This document shows, piece after piece, positions 11,812 to 21,544 of a stretch of 64,000 nt of DNA (position 1 is the first letter of the stretch; each line of letters opens with the position of its first letter). This DNA comes from Loxodes magnus. Lineage: Eukaryota; Ciliophora; Karyorelictea; Loxodida; Loxodidae. The position numbers and the translations under genes are program-made. The stretch is from contig CAMPDV010000117.1 of assembly GCA_946699065.1 (NCBI GenBank), positions 558,001 to 622,000 of the forward strand. Direction: 5' to 3'. The notes below the pieces were generated by a model, which was not told where the DNA came from, searched no databases, and saw nothing but the letters and a program-made list of their open reading frames with translations.

Positions 11812-11843
11812 TGAATACTTAAATTATGATAATTTATATTAAA

Positions 11844-12437
11844 TCATTCATTATATAAAGATGAGAAGCTCTTATTACTCTTAACTAAAGCTAAAATAAA
11901 TTTATCATTTATTTAGTAAAGAAAGGATAAATTATCTTATCAACTTAAAAAGTATAAAATCAGTCCTAAAGCAAATAAGAAGCAGCCAAATATTCCTATT
12001 AAGTAAGCAGTTTTCTTACTAATTATGTCTTCTGCTCTAATCTACCGTTCTTATCGACCAATATTAAAACTTCCTATTCCAACATATTGATATTATTAAG
12101 GAGGATCTTATTCTTATATCTAATTTTGCTAATAATTTTAATATTACTATGGCTGATAGTTTTAGCTCTATTAATACGACCAATTCTAATTCTATTGCTA
12201 CTAGAAGTATTGATTCTACTCCTTTCTTTGTAAACCTATGTTCTAAGACTACTGAGGCTGCTAATTTTACAATTTTTGCTATTGCTCAGCAAGGTATCTT
12301 CTATGATTTTCTTACTAAATCTACTGAAGCTATTACTTTTAAGGAGAAAGATTTTTATTTTCTTTTAGATCCACTTATTAAGGGTAGTAAACATCATCCT
12401 ATTTCTCATACTAAACAACATTAAAGTTCTAAGCCAT
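11844..12437 (-). CDS. Gln-rich single-pass membrane protein, copy A
   Basis: A 197-residue protein with ATG at 12437 and TGA 11844-11846. Residues 1 to about 120 are dominated by Gln with Asn and Tyr (for example IQQENHRRYLAEQQQK), mostly encoded by TAA/TAG. Then come IRAEDIISKKTA and a clear membrane segment AYLIGIFGCFLFALGLILYF (about residues 144-164). An earlier in-frame TGA at 11940-11942, directly after the membrane segment, may be the real stop, giving a tail-anchored 165-residue protein. Copy B at 19735-20328 encodes a full-length paralogue. The opposite strand shows Tyr/Trp-rich and Ser/Thr-rich open frames here; these are shadows. The short Gln-rich domain recalls the tail of the membrane protein at 23218-23898, but homology is not shown. 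Function unknown. Confidence 0.82.
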
Positions 12438-12796
12438 TATTAATTAAATCCTTTATTTAATAATTAGAATAATGAAGCTAAATTTTATTCCTTTAGTTTT
12501 TGTTATTCTGTTTAATTTTATTTCTATTACTTTATTAACTTCTATATTCTAAATTTCTTAGCTTTTCGATTTTTCTTGTTAATATAGCCTTACCATAAAA
12601 AAAACCTTTATAAGTATGTTTATATATATCAAGGATCATTTTAGTAAGAGGTTAAATATGCCATTAAAAAGAAATCTTTCTAAAATAAAGTATCTTCTTA
12701 TTAGTAGCTACTTATAAAGGAATAATTTATTTGCATCATATCTAACTACTTAATAAAAGCTAATAAATTTGTTCTTAAAGGACTTATAATATAAGG

Positions 12797-12811
12797 TGAA
12801 TGCATATTAAA
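12797..12811. repeat. Target-site duplication, left copy, of the LINE
   Basis: TGAATGCATATTAAA. It recurs with one mismatch (A to G) at 17711-17725. Copy B has the uninterrupted site TGAATGCATATTAAAGCAAA, so this is the empty-site sequence. Confidence 0.92.
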
Positions 12812-14543
12812 TTTAAATTTTAAGCTAAAAGAATTTTCTATCATCTATAACTGCAAGAATTACTTCCTTCAATTATAGACATTAGTAAATGTTTTTAATA
12901 ATTTTAATTATATTCTTGATTTCATCAATATTTGATTACTCTTGTTATAGTCTCATCTTTGATTTCTTCCTTTTTTGATTTTTCCACTTCTAATATCTCT
13001 AGTCTTCTTGACATAAGTTTCTTGTATAATATTTTTATTTATAAATCTAAATATCCCAAATAAGACTTTAGAAAGGAGTTTATAAGTCCTTAATCATATA
13101 ATATAAATTTTCTTAAATCATAATTTCCAATTTTTTACGATAGTCAATCTCTTATATTAGAAAAGTATATAAATGTAAAAATTTACTCGAAAGTATCATA
13201 CTCTCCACACATACAGTAGGGATGATCAATAGGATTGTGACGATCTTAGATATTTTTTCGAAAATTATTGGATTGGGTTCTAAATTTATATTAACTGATA
13301 GTTTATTGTCTGAATTCTTTGCTCAACTTAGTGTAAGTAATTTGAGGAAATTGGTAAATATTACTAAACTGCTCAGTATATATTTTAGCTGTTTTCAATC
13401 TCTTAAACTTTTGAGTAGCTTTATTATAGAAATAATGTTGTATTTTGTCTTTTATATATTTAGTAAGACTTTTAAACTTTTACTAATTTAGGAATTCTAT
13501 AGGTTGATATTATAAAGGTCTGATAATTCTTAAACTTGATTATAGTTTCGAAATATTTTTTCTAGTAGTTAAAGAAAAAGAGCCTATTGTAGATCATGGA
13601 AAATCAATACTTTCCTATTACATTATATAATTATATTAAAAAAATTTATTTTCATAATTTGCTTGAAAGGTAGCCAGCTTAAATCTATATAGCATGACTC
13701 GTTGAAAGTTGAAATTGCTGCTTAAAAAATGTTTTTCTTATGCTTGATTTAATTCTCTTCAAAACTCCAGTTTATCCTTTTTGAAATCACCATGGTACTA
13801 ATTCTCATCCCTTTTTTGCTTTAGGTAATGTAAAAAATCGGTATAAAGTTTTAAAATGTCAGGAGTCAAATTCTTATATCTCATTATTAAAAAAACAGCT
13901 TTTTCATTGCAGCTATATATTTGAGCACGACTACTCTACAATAGGGATTCAAATTTTTCTTCAAATGTAGAATTACATCTAAATATATTGCTTGTTCTTT
14001 TTAAATAATAGGTTAATTTTCTAATCCTAAATTTAAGTTTTATTATTCATATTATTTCTTTAAAATTTAGATACATTCAAATTTGCTATCATTGATCCTT
14101 AAGTGAATTTATACAAAAATCTTACTTGTCTCATTTATTAATTCCTACATCTACTTTGCAGGTTTAGAAAATAGAATCAAATCATCTGCCCATCCTCTGC
14201 AAGCGAAGCTAATACTCGAATCCTGGCATTTGAATCCTAAATAGGTATTTTTACTTTTCAAATACCTAATTACTATATCATAATACAAAAATGCTAAAAC
14301 TGGTCCATGTGAACTTCCTTACTTAACTCCATTGTTATATACTAATGTTCTGATGTTGTTTCCATTCATGATAAATGAAGAATTTAGGTTTTTGAAAACG
14401 ATTCTAGGGCTATTACTATTCCAAGTGGTAGTTTAACTCTCTTAAGTTAACCAAACAAAATTCTTCTTTCTATTGAGAAAAACATTTTTTTCAATATCTA
14501 TCAGTGTTGCTATCAGTTTAATCTTACATTTAGCACGTTTCCG

Positions 14544-14558
14544 ATAACTATCAATTAT
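14544..14558. repeat. Target-site duplication (right on minus strand) of the nested element
   Basis: ATAACTATCAATTAT, identical to 15398-15412. Both copies lie in the RT coding sequence of the host LINE. Confidence 0.93.
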
Positions 14559-15397
14559 AATAATAATAATAGTAAACTAAATGTTAAAAAAATGTTTTGG
14601 CATATTCTGGACTTTCAACCAGTTCCTGCCGCCATTTTTTTGACTCGGATGGATACCGCGACCATTTTTTTTATGTGGATGGTTACCACTGATTGCTTTC
14701 AAAAGAGCGTATAGACAGTTTTTATTTGTATATTCCTGTTGGAGTTATCCATAGAAAATTCAATGCTCTTCATGTTCTTTATTATACCTTTTCATTTAAT
14801 TTCTTTCATTCTCAGCATCTTCTTAATAAATGGTAATTGGATTGGCAATATCAACATTATTTTTTAATCTTCTTTTGACTAATATGTTTTTTAAATAGCT
14901 TATTTTCAATATTTTCTAATCCTTTAATTAAGTTATTATCATATTTAATTTCTTTCTGTTCTTAAACACTTTATAATGGAGTGAAAGTTTTTTCAATTTC
15001 CATCTTTGATGTACGTTAAGATTTTTATTGCGATTACATTCAAAGTTGTTCTTCCGTTATTACCTTGTTTCCTATTAGCTGATTCTTAAGGATTTCAATT
15101 TCATTATTTTGCACGTCAATGTTTGCTGTAAGTTCCCGTATTAATAAGTCTTAATTATATATTGTTTCTTCGTATCGGGATATAATTTTTTACATTTGTT
15201 CGATCTTTTGTCGTAGTTCCTCTGAAATATCTGATTTAAATTCCTCAGCTTGCAAAGTTCCAATCATTATTTTACCTTATGAGTCTGAACTTGATTCTTC
15301 TTATTGTTTTTCTTTTTATCGAAGTACTTAAACAGCCTTTTTCCGACATTTCTTATTTGATTTTTATTAGTCTAATGTTCTACTCCATCTTTTTGTT
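14559..15397 (-). mobile_element. Nested (ATT)n-tailed retroelement inside the LINE reverse transcriptase
   Basis: An 839-bp insertion between two perfect 15-bp direct repeats. On the minus strand it ends in an (ATT)n run (about 14559-14575), the mark of target-primed reverse transcription with a simple-repeat tail. Deleting it restores the LINE RT from QIIDS to SYRKRAKCK. Near its 3' end lie two imperfect 30-bp units of unusually high GC content (14628-14690), both of the form GC(C/G)-CATTTTTTT-GGATGG-TACC, which are part of the open frame. It carries one long open frame (next entry) and is probably truncated at its 5' end. Confidence 0.9.
14584..15387 (-). CDS. Coiled-coil / CCHC zinc-knuckle protein of the nested element (5' truncated)
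   Basis: One frame of 267 codons spans almost the whole nested element, ending at TAA 14584-14586. It has no initiator Met near its upstream end; the first in-frame ATG is at 15267. The order is: basic, Ser/Gln-rich start (SNKKCRKKA, EESSSDS); a heptad-rich coiled coil (EELRQKIEQMQKIISRYEE, NNEIEILKNQL); a CCHC zinc knuckle CWYCQSNYHLLRRC (C-x2-C-x4-H-x4-C, one Trp from TGA); then a basic tail with two similar segments, STQKKW and SESKKW. Coiled coil plus zinc knuckle is typical of LINE ORF1 or Gag nucleic-acid-binding proteins. Because it lies at the 3' end, it is either the C-terminus of a larger ORF2 or the only ORF of a non-autonomous element; I favour the latter. Confidence 0.7.
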
Positions 15398-15412
15398 ATA
15401 ACTATCAATTAT
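15398..15412. repeat. Target-site duplication (left on minus strand) of the nested element
   Basis: ATAACTATCAATTAT, identical to 14544-14558. Confidence 0.93.
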
Positions 15413-17710
15413 TTGCTATATTTTTCAAATCTATTAAGTTATTTGTCTATTTTTCATAAATCCCATTTATGAGGGGGTTTAAAATTTTCTAATATATCAG
15501 ATTGTATAGTCTTTTTGTTAAAGCTTTATCATATAGTTTATAACAGTATTAATAAGAGAAATAAGTCGTATTTTTTTCAAAATCTTTATTTCCTTTTTTA
15601 AATACTGGAATTATCACAGATGTATTTAATTCCTAAGAGATTCTTCTAAGTCTTAACATATTATTCATAAAGAGTGAAGAATTAATAAAAATATTATCCA
15701 CCATATTTCAAAAGTTCTCTTTTTATTTCATCTGGATTAGCAGCTTTTCCATTTTGAATTTCTTTTATAATTTCTTATATTTCTTGTATGGTAAAAAGAT
15801 CAAATGCTTATAAATATGAGAATGGATAATCTTTAATTTCTTGAATAATATCGTATATTTTATCTGATTTTTAATTACTAAGATTGATCTATTATTGAGT
15901 TAGATTAGAATGCTTGTTAAAAACACAATTATCCCATGAATAAATGAATTTATTTTTGATTTATTGATTTAAGTTCATTTAATTTCTTTAGGATTTATAA
16001 TTTTCTTAGAATGTGACATATTTCCTTAACACCTCCATTTAGAAGTAAAAATTTAATTTTTTGCTTTATTTTTTTTAATTTTCACAGATTATACTTGAAG
16101 TCTTTCCAAAGTCGATTTGCTGTCTCATGAATATTAGTTACTTGCTAATTTATTCTTCCAGATTTAATGCGAGCTTCCTTATATATTGAGTTAGCCCTTT
16201 TAGCCTCTATATTTCTTAGTAAGATCTAGAAAAGCTTTTTATAATTCGAATCTGGAATAAATGATTCTAATATTTAATCAGCATTGTCTTAGATGTTACT
16301 TTTGATAATATCATATTAATCTTCAAGACTATCTTAATCTATCTAAAAGAGATCTAGATAAGTTTGTAGGAAAGATTCTTAATTTTTTGCCAATCTATTG
16401 CATTATATAACCTATTTATTTTATATTTCCTTTTAATTATCTTTTCCCAATAGACTATAGTATTATAAAACAGACAGTGATTGGAATATGATCAGAAAAT
16501 GAACTATTGTTATGTGCAGTGAAGTTTGCAAATTAATTAATATTTAATTGGCTGTAAATAATGTACAATAATTACAATATAATTATTAAATTCCTTTATG
16601 TATATACGTATTAACATTACTATCATTCACTATTTCAAGATAATTTTGTAATAGAAATCTTATAATCTATAATTATTATCATAATTATTTTCAAGGTTTT
16701 CTCCAAAACCTTATAAAAGGAGTTGAAATCTCCCATCAGTATATGTGGATTTTCATCGAATTTATTTAGCAATGCGTAAAGAAGTTCCTAAGCTTAATCT
16801 TTGATAACTTAACTTTTTCCACTATCAGGCATGTAACAAGTCGTGATTAAATTATTATCCAGTTTAATTGCAATTAATCGATTTAATTAATTTTGATCTT
16901 CTATCTGCCCTTCTATACTATTCAATTTTTCTCCAGCTGATAGATATACACCACCTCCTTCCTGAGTTTTTAAAATAGATCTATATCATTTATTATTATT
17001 GGAAGAAATTCATCTTTTTATCAGGTTTTATTTATTGATAAATGTCTATATTGTTATTTCTGATAAAATTTTCTACATTAATGCATTTAATAGATATTCT
17101 ATTAATGTTAAATAATCCATTTTTATTTTTCTAATTTATTAATCTTTATTAATTTCTCGGATAAAGACAATAACCCAGTTTCATAAACGCAGATATTCTT
17201 TCATCCTTATTGATTCACTTATATATGTACAATTTTTTTTCCAAGTTCAGGATGTTAATGAAAATATTGAATCAAAATATATGTTACTTAGGTCGTATAT
17301 CTTTTAAGGAGTATTCAGTCTATATTAATTTTACTTTTCATACTATCTACTGTTCCTTATTTTAAGTCTTAATTAATTGTAACTTATTTATTTTATATTT
17401 TGCACATTTCATACTAGGGTCATTCCCAAGATTCTGACCCATTATATTCTTAAAGCTATATGCTAGTTAGATTAAAGTAACTATTATTTAATCGCATTCT
17501 TTTTTATTATTATGTTAACTTATACGCTTTACTATTGAAATTATTTTACCAATTTCTTCATTTTTCTTTTAAGAATTTTAGATTTAAAATTTAAAATTTA
17601 GAGGTAAATTTTGACACGATAAGCAATACCAATTAAATCTGTTTAACTCTATTAATCCTTTTATGAACCTTTAATATAAAAATTAAATTTTTTTTCAAAT
17701 TTAAATTCAA

Positions 17711-17725
17711 TGAATGCATGTTAAA
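17711..17725. repeat. Target-site duplication, right copy, of the LINE
   Basis: TGAATGCATGTTAAA, one mismatch from 12797-12811. The sequence then resumes the tandem-repeat unit (GCAAATGTTGAT). Confidence 0.92.
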
Positions 17726-17863
17726 GCAAATGTTGATCTATTAAAAGGAAAGCTAAAGTAATTAATCATTTAAGCATTCTTTTTGGTTTAAAATCTTATT
17801 TTTATTCTAGATAATCATGTGCGTATAATAACTTCCAAATAATAGTATTAAGATATATTTTAA

Positions 17864-18182
17864 AATATTTTAAAAGATGATGGGAGCTGAGAATGACCTT
17901 AGTGACTAAACTTTCTGGTTTTATGACTAGGAACAAGTTCCTTTCCTGTCACTGGTGAAGTCCCTGGTCAGAGTTATTTTCTGAAGGGAACGCTGTCTTT
18001 GAGATTATCCGCTCTTGGTAGGGGCTTGGAGTCTGGCTGCTCATATCGATGGAGCTCCTTAGCAGCTGTGCCTGGAGTAAAACAGGATATCCTCGTTATT
18101 TCATAAAAAGAAGTTTCGGGTCGTGCAATCAGAAAGGAGTTTCCGGTCCAAAAACTATTTTAGTTGAAATTAATTAAAAATA
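17864..18182. mobile_element. 319-bp SINE-like insertion
   Basis: This block interrupts copy A and is absent from copy B, which reads ATATTTTAATAACTAAG straight through. It is flanked by a 7-bp repeat, ATTTTAA (17857-17863 and 18183-18189). It is much richer in GC than its surroundings (for example CTGGTCAGAG, GGTAGGGGCTTGGAG). No open protein stood out. I looked for tRNA A and B boxes, SRP-like and snoRNA boxes and found nothing convincing, though GATGATGGGAGCTGAG near the left end resembles adjacent C and D boxes. AT-rich edges of 15-25 bases frame it. Its orientation and class are unknown; a SINE or short DNA element are both possible. Confidence 0.75.
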
Positions 18183-18503
18183 ATTTTAATAACTAAGATA
18201 ATTAAATTTTAAATTAAGCTAAAAACTTAAAATAAAAGTAGTTTGTTAAATAGTAAACTGATATTTACATTAATCACTTTATATACCTTAACTTTTAATT
18301 AAAATGAGAAAATTATCTTATCTAAGAATAGTTTTTGTGCTAAAGCTTTTTATTAAGAGAGTCACATAAAAGAAATTAATTTACCTAAAATTTTAGCATT
18401 AAAAGTATATTAGCAGATTAAGTCAAATTTATGATTAAACTTAAATTATAAATCACTAACTGTCAGCTTGAACGAGCTTTTCATTAAAACTTCTACAAAA
18501 ATA

Positions 18504-18762
18504 TGGGAATTTAGACAACACTTTCATCTCTTAATCCAGATTTAATTGATTTGAGTGAAGACAAAACTGAACTTATTAGCTTTGGAACTGAAATTGAAAA
18601 AAAGAATTAAACTCTTTTCTAAAGTTTAAAGGGAATTTAGAAATTCAATATCTGTTATCTAATTAGTAAGCCTTATAGATTTAATAGAGGATCATCATTA
18701 CCTGCTAACTAAATTTGTTAATCCTTATTAAATTCGAAAATATTAACAGACTTTAATATAAA
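18504..18762 (+). pseudogene. Truncated VPS9-gene 3' fragment
   Basis: This duplicates 11459-11715, the segment after the VPS9 domain, without any upstream part of the gene. Small differences (loss of bases around 18596 and 18680) shift the frame relative to the parent. It has no start and no domain, and its 3' part is separated by the inserted element. It is a by-product of the duplication. Confidence 0.85.
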
Positions 18763-19583
18763 AAATGGTAGAAGGTCTCAAGAATGGTTTTTTTCCAGCT
18801 CCATAGAAAAAGGAAAGAAAACCAGAGACTTCTAATTCTTCTTCTACCACTTCTTCATTAATTACAATTTTTTTCTTAGGCTCTTTAACCCCCAAATTTA
18901 GAAAAATAAAGATAAATTTAAATTGAATAAGAAATTAAATCAACAGAAACTGACTAAAGCAAACTAGACTTTTTAATCCCATAGCCACGATCAAGCAACT
19001 ATATGAAAAATGGTAACTAAAAAATAACGTAGAAATAGAAAAATGATGAATAGCTAATAATAGAATAACTTATGAAATTATCTGTAACCTTTAAGAAGAA
19101 TTTTAAATATTGAAGGAAGAAAACAAAAATTATTATAGAAAAGTTAAAACAATGAAGAAAGATTAATTAAACAGGAAATCGAAGTGAAACTTTTGGGAGA
19201 AAAAAGAATTTAACCTTAAACCTTAGCTGAAATAACTGGAACTAGAATACATAAAATTCATAGAGTTAACTCCTCCTAGAAGTATTGTCATACTGTACTA
19301 CCTGTGCAAATCAAAATCCCACATGCAAGAGATGCAAGATATATTTGAATATACAGAGAAGAAACAGTGAAGAGATTCGGAGAGAACTGTCAAAAATTTA
19401 TGTAGACAAGGATGGAAGAATATTTAGAAGGAGGCTTTTTCAAGGAAGTGCCAGAACTCAGAAAAAACTGGGATTTCTGAACCTTTATTTTGAATCTCAA
19501 GGAACGATCTCTAGAGGTATGTATTGAAGAGGTTTAAAATCCTCGAGATACGAACACTTTAATTTAATATATATTATTATTAT
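18763..19583 (+). mobile_element. 821-bp (ATT)n-tailed retroelement in copy B
   Basis: The insertion is flanked by near-identical repeats starting TATTAACAGACT and ending TATAAA (18741-18762 and 19584-19606; one mismatch, one 1-base indel). Copy A has the empty site ATTAACAAACTTTAAATATA. The element ends in an (ATT)n run (about 19570-19583), like the nested element in the LINE, and is about the same size. Open frames include a coiled-coil-like stretch (EFQILKEENKNYY) and, in another frame at 19285-19524, two paired cysteines CTTCANQNPTCKRC followed by a basic segment. This may be a decayed relative of the zinc-knuckle element at 14559-15397, but sequence similarity is weak by eye. It is probably not functional. 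Confidence 0.85.
19285..19524 (+). CDS. Cys-pair zinc-binding fragment inside the copy-B element
   Basis: This frame uses no TAA, TAG or TGA for 80 codons, which is rare here. It contains C-x2-C-x8-C-x2-C (CTTCANQNPTCKRC) and then a basic, charged segment (EEIRRELSKIYVDKDGRIF, RRRLFQGSARTQKK). It opens upstream of any ATG (a TTG lies at 19285) and stops at TGA 19525-19527. It could be the C-terminal part of an element-encoded nucleic-acid-binding protein. A neighbouring frame also looks protein-like, so the assignment is tentative. Confidence 0.4.
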
Positions 19584-19734
19584 TATTAACAGACTATAAA
19601 TATAAAGCTTTAATTTAATCCTTATTTCCTTTAATTTAGTTTATTAATACTAGTTGAAAAAATAAGTTAATTAGCATTAGTATGATTAATGCTTTAAGCT
19701 GATGAATACTTAAATTATGATAATTTATATTAAA

Positions 19735-20328
19735 TCATTCATTATATAAAGATGAGAAGCTCTTATTACTCTTAACTAAAGCTAAAATAAATTTATCATT
19801 TATTTAGTAAAGAAAGGATATATTATATTATCAACTTAAAGAGTATAAAATCAGTCCTAAAGCAAATAAGAAGCAACCAAATATTCCTATTAAGTAAGCA
19901 GTTTTTTTACTAATTATGTCTTCTGCTCTAATCTACTGTTCTTGTTAACCAATATTAAAACTTCCTATTCCAGGATATTGATATTATTAAGGAGGATCTT
20001 ATTCTTATATCTAATTTTGCTAATAATTTTAATATTACTATTGCTGATAGTTTTAGCTCTATTAATGCGATTAATTCTAAAGCTATTGTTGCTAGATACC
20101 CTGATTCTACTCCTTTCTTTGTAAGCCTATGTTCTAAGACTACTGAGGCTGCTAATTTTACAATTTTTGTTATTGCTCAGCAAGGTATCTTCTATGTCTT
20201 TCTTATTAAATCTACTGAAGCTATTACTCTTAAGGAGAAAGATTTTTATTTTCTTTTAGGTCCTCTTATTAAGGGTAGTAATCATCTTCTTGTTTCTAAT
20301 ATTAAACATCATTAAAGTTCTAAGCCAT
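19735..20328 (-). CDS. Gln-rich single-pass membrane protein, copy B
   Basis: A paralogue of the gene at 11844-12437 with the same length (197 residues, ATG 20328, TGA 19735-19737), kept open across the whole frame. The Gln-rich N-terminal region, IRAEDIISKKTA and the membrane segment AYLIGIFGCFLFALGLILY are preserved, while many Gln-rich positions differ (for example QEDDYYPQQED in place of the copy-A sequence). A TGA directly after the membrane segment is shared with copy A and could be the true stop. Substitutions fall mostly in the low-complexity part, while the membrane segment is unchanged except for Phe to Ser at its end. Both copies may be expressed. Function unknown. Confidence 0.8.
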
Positions 20329-21103
20329 TATTAAATAAATCCTTTATTTAATAATTAGAATAATGAAGCTAAATTTTATTCCTTTAGGTTTGGTTATTCT
20401 GTTTAATTTTATTTCTATTACTTTATTAACTTCTATATTCTAAATTTCTTAGCTTTTCGATTTTTCTTGTTAATATAGCCTTACCATAAAAAAACCTTTA
20501 TAAGTATGTTTATATATATCAAGGATCATTTTAGTAAGAGGTTAAATATGCCATTAAAAAGAAATCTTTCTAAAATAAAGTATCTTCTTATTAGTAGCTA
20601 CTTATAAAGGAATAATTTATTTGCATCATATCTAACTACTTAATAAAAGCTAATAAATTTGTTCTTAAAGGACTTATAATATAAGGTGAATGCATATTAA
20701 AGCAAATGTTGATATATTAAAAGGAAAACTAAAATAATTAATCATTTAAACATTCTTTTTGGCTTAAAATCTTATTTTTATTCTAGATAATCATGTGCGT
20801 ATAATAACTTCCAAATAATAGTATTAAAGATATATTTTAATAACTAAGATAATTAAATTTTAAATTAAGCTAAAAACTTAAAATAAATGTAGTTTGTTAA
20901 ATAGTAAACTGATATTTACATTAATCACTTTATATACCTTAACTTTTAATTAAAATGAGAAAATTATCTTATCTAAGAATAGTTTTTGTGCTAAAGCTTT
21001 TTATTAAGAGAGTCACATAAAAGAAATTAATTTACCTAAAATTTTAGCATTAAAAGTATATTAGCAGATTAAGTCAAATTTATGATTAAACTTAAATTAT
21101 AAA

Positions 21104-21421
21104 TCACTAACTGTCAGCTTGAACGAGCTTTTCATTAAAACTGCTTAGAAAGTCATAAAAATCAGGCTTTATTTTTTCCATACACTGTTCAAATTGCTGT
21201 TCTTTTTCCTCACTCAGTTATTAATCACTTAGAGCAATTGAAAAGCAAGATTAGATTTGTTTATCATATGGCTATCATAATCTTAAATAAGTTAGCAATA
21301 AATTCTTCTAATTCTAGCATTTTTCTGATCCCCAGTCACTACATTCTGATTTTCACTTTAAACTTATGGAGTTATTCTTTTCTAGAAGCTCATTAATTTT
21401 AATATCTAAAGATGCTTCCAT
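21104..21421 (-). CDS. Small four-cysteine protein, paralogue 1
   Basis: A 105-residue protein, ATG 21421 to TGA 21104-21106, with three Trp from TGA/TGG. The cysteines are arranged as ECSDWGSEKCQ near the middle, then QSC and EQC. The protein is helical and charged with no signal peptide or membrane segment. The next gene (21545-21862) has exactly the same length and the same cysteine arrangement (QCSDKETEQCQ, VQC, DKC), so the two are tandem paralogues. I do not recognise the family; paired cysteines in a small helical protein recall mitochondrial intermembrane-space (CHCH/Tim) proteins, but the spacing C-x6-C does not fit. Its last 39 bases lie inside the tandem duplication, and a copy of them remains at 18453-18491. 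Confidence 0.82.
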
Positions 21422-21544
21422 TTATGATATTAATTTAAAAAGGAATAAGAGCAAGCATAATTAAAGGGAGATAAATAAAAGACTTAAGTATTATAATAAA
21501 AGAGATAAATTAAATTAAATAAAGTGTAATGAAAGATTCTTGCC

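Larger units (their letters stand above)
12812..17710 (-). mobile_element. Non-LTR (LINE) retrotransposon, APE + RT, decayed
   Basis: A 4.9-kb insertion in copy A, flanked by a 15-bp target-site duplication and absent from copy B. It reads on the minus strand (5' end near 17710). An apurinic-type endonuclease comes first: GGVYLSAGEKLNS, CYMPDSGKS, ILMGDFNSFYK near 16725, and FSDHIPITV near 16485. A reverse transcriptase follows: VIIPVFKKGNK near 15600, QMGFMKNRQITQQI near 15450, LIATLIDIEKNVF, NGVKQGSSHGPVLAF near 14320, and WADDLILF near 14180 with the catalytic DD. Motif A lacks the usual FD, and frame changes are needed around 15480, so this copy is probably inactive. Once the nested element (14559-15397) is removed, the RT reads across the junction. 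The 3' end lacks an obvious poly(A) or simple-repeat tail. The clade was not determined. Confidence 0.9.
11459..18491. repeat. Tandem duplication, copy A (interrupted by two insertions)
   Basis: Copy A of a direct repeat. It matches copy B (18504-21142) from the TGGGAATTTAG inside the VPS9 gene to the CATTAAAACT inside the four-Cys gene. Without insertions copy A is about 1.8 kb in three pieces: 11459-12811, 17726-17863 and 18190-18491. It carries the VPS9 3' end, one complete Gln-rich membrane-protein gene, and at 18453-18491 a 3' fragment of the four-Cys gene. A 12-base filler (18492-18503) joins the copies. Divergence is low, with a few substitutions and small indels. Confidence 0.93.
18504..21142. 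repeat. Tandem duplication, copy B (interrupted by one insertion)
   Basis: The second copy of the repeat described at 11459-18491. It consists of 18504-18762 and 19607-21142 and is broken by the 821-bp element. It starts with a truncated, decayed VPS9 3' end (18504 to about 18760, with frame-breaking differences from copy A) and continues through a complete Gln-rich membrane-protein gene into the intact four-Cys gene. It lacks both copy-A insertions, so those arrived after the duplication or were never in this copy. Confidence 0.93.

Noticed and set aside
12149..12424. Plus-strand open frame rich in Ser/Thr (starts MADSFSSINTT), and a Tyr/Trp-rich frame in the same place
   Set aside because: They are antisense to the Gln-rich membrane-protein gene (11844-12437), whose minus-strand frame has a start, a membrane segment and a full-length paralogue. 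Codons for Gln read backwards give Tyr, Leu and Trp runs.
13222..13491. Plus-strand 89-residue hydrophobic frame
   Set aside because: It lies inside the LINE, antisense to its C-terminal RT/thumb region.
12812..17710. Terminal inverted repeats (TTTAAATTT-like at both ends) suggesting a DNA transposon
   Set aside because: The matches are short AT-only words, whereas APE endonuclease, RT motifs and variable-length target duplications indicate a LINE.
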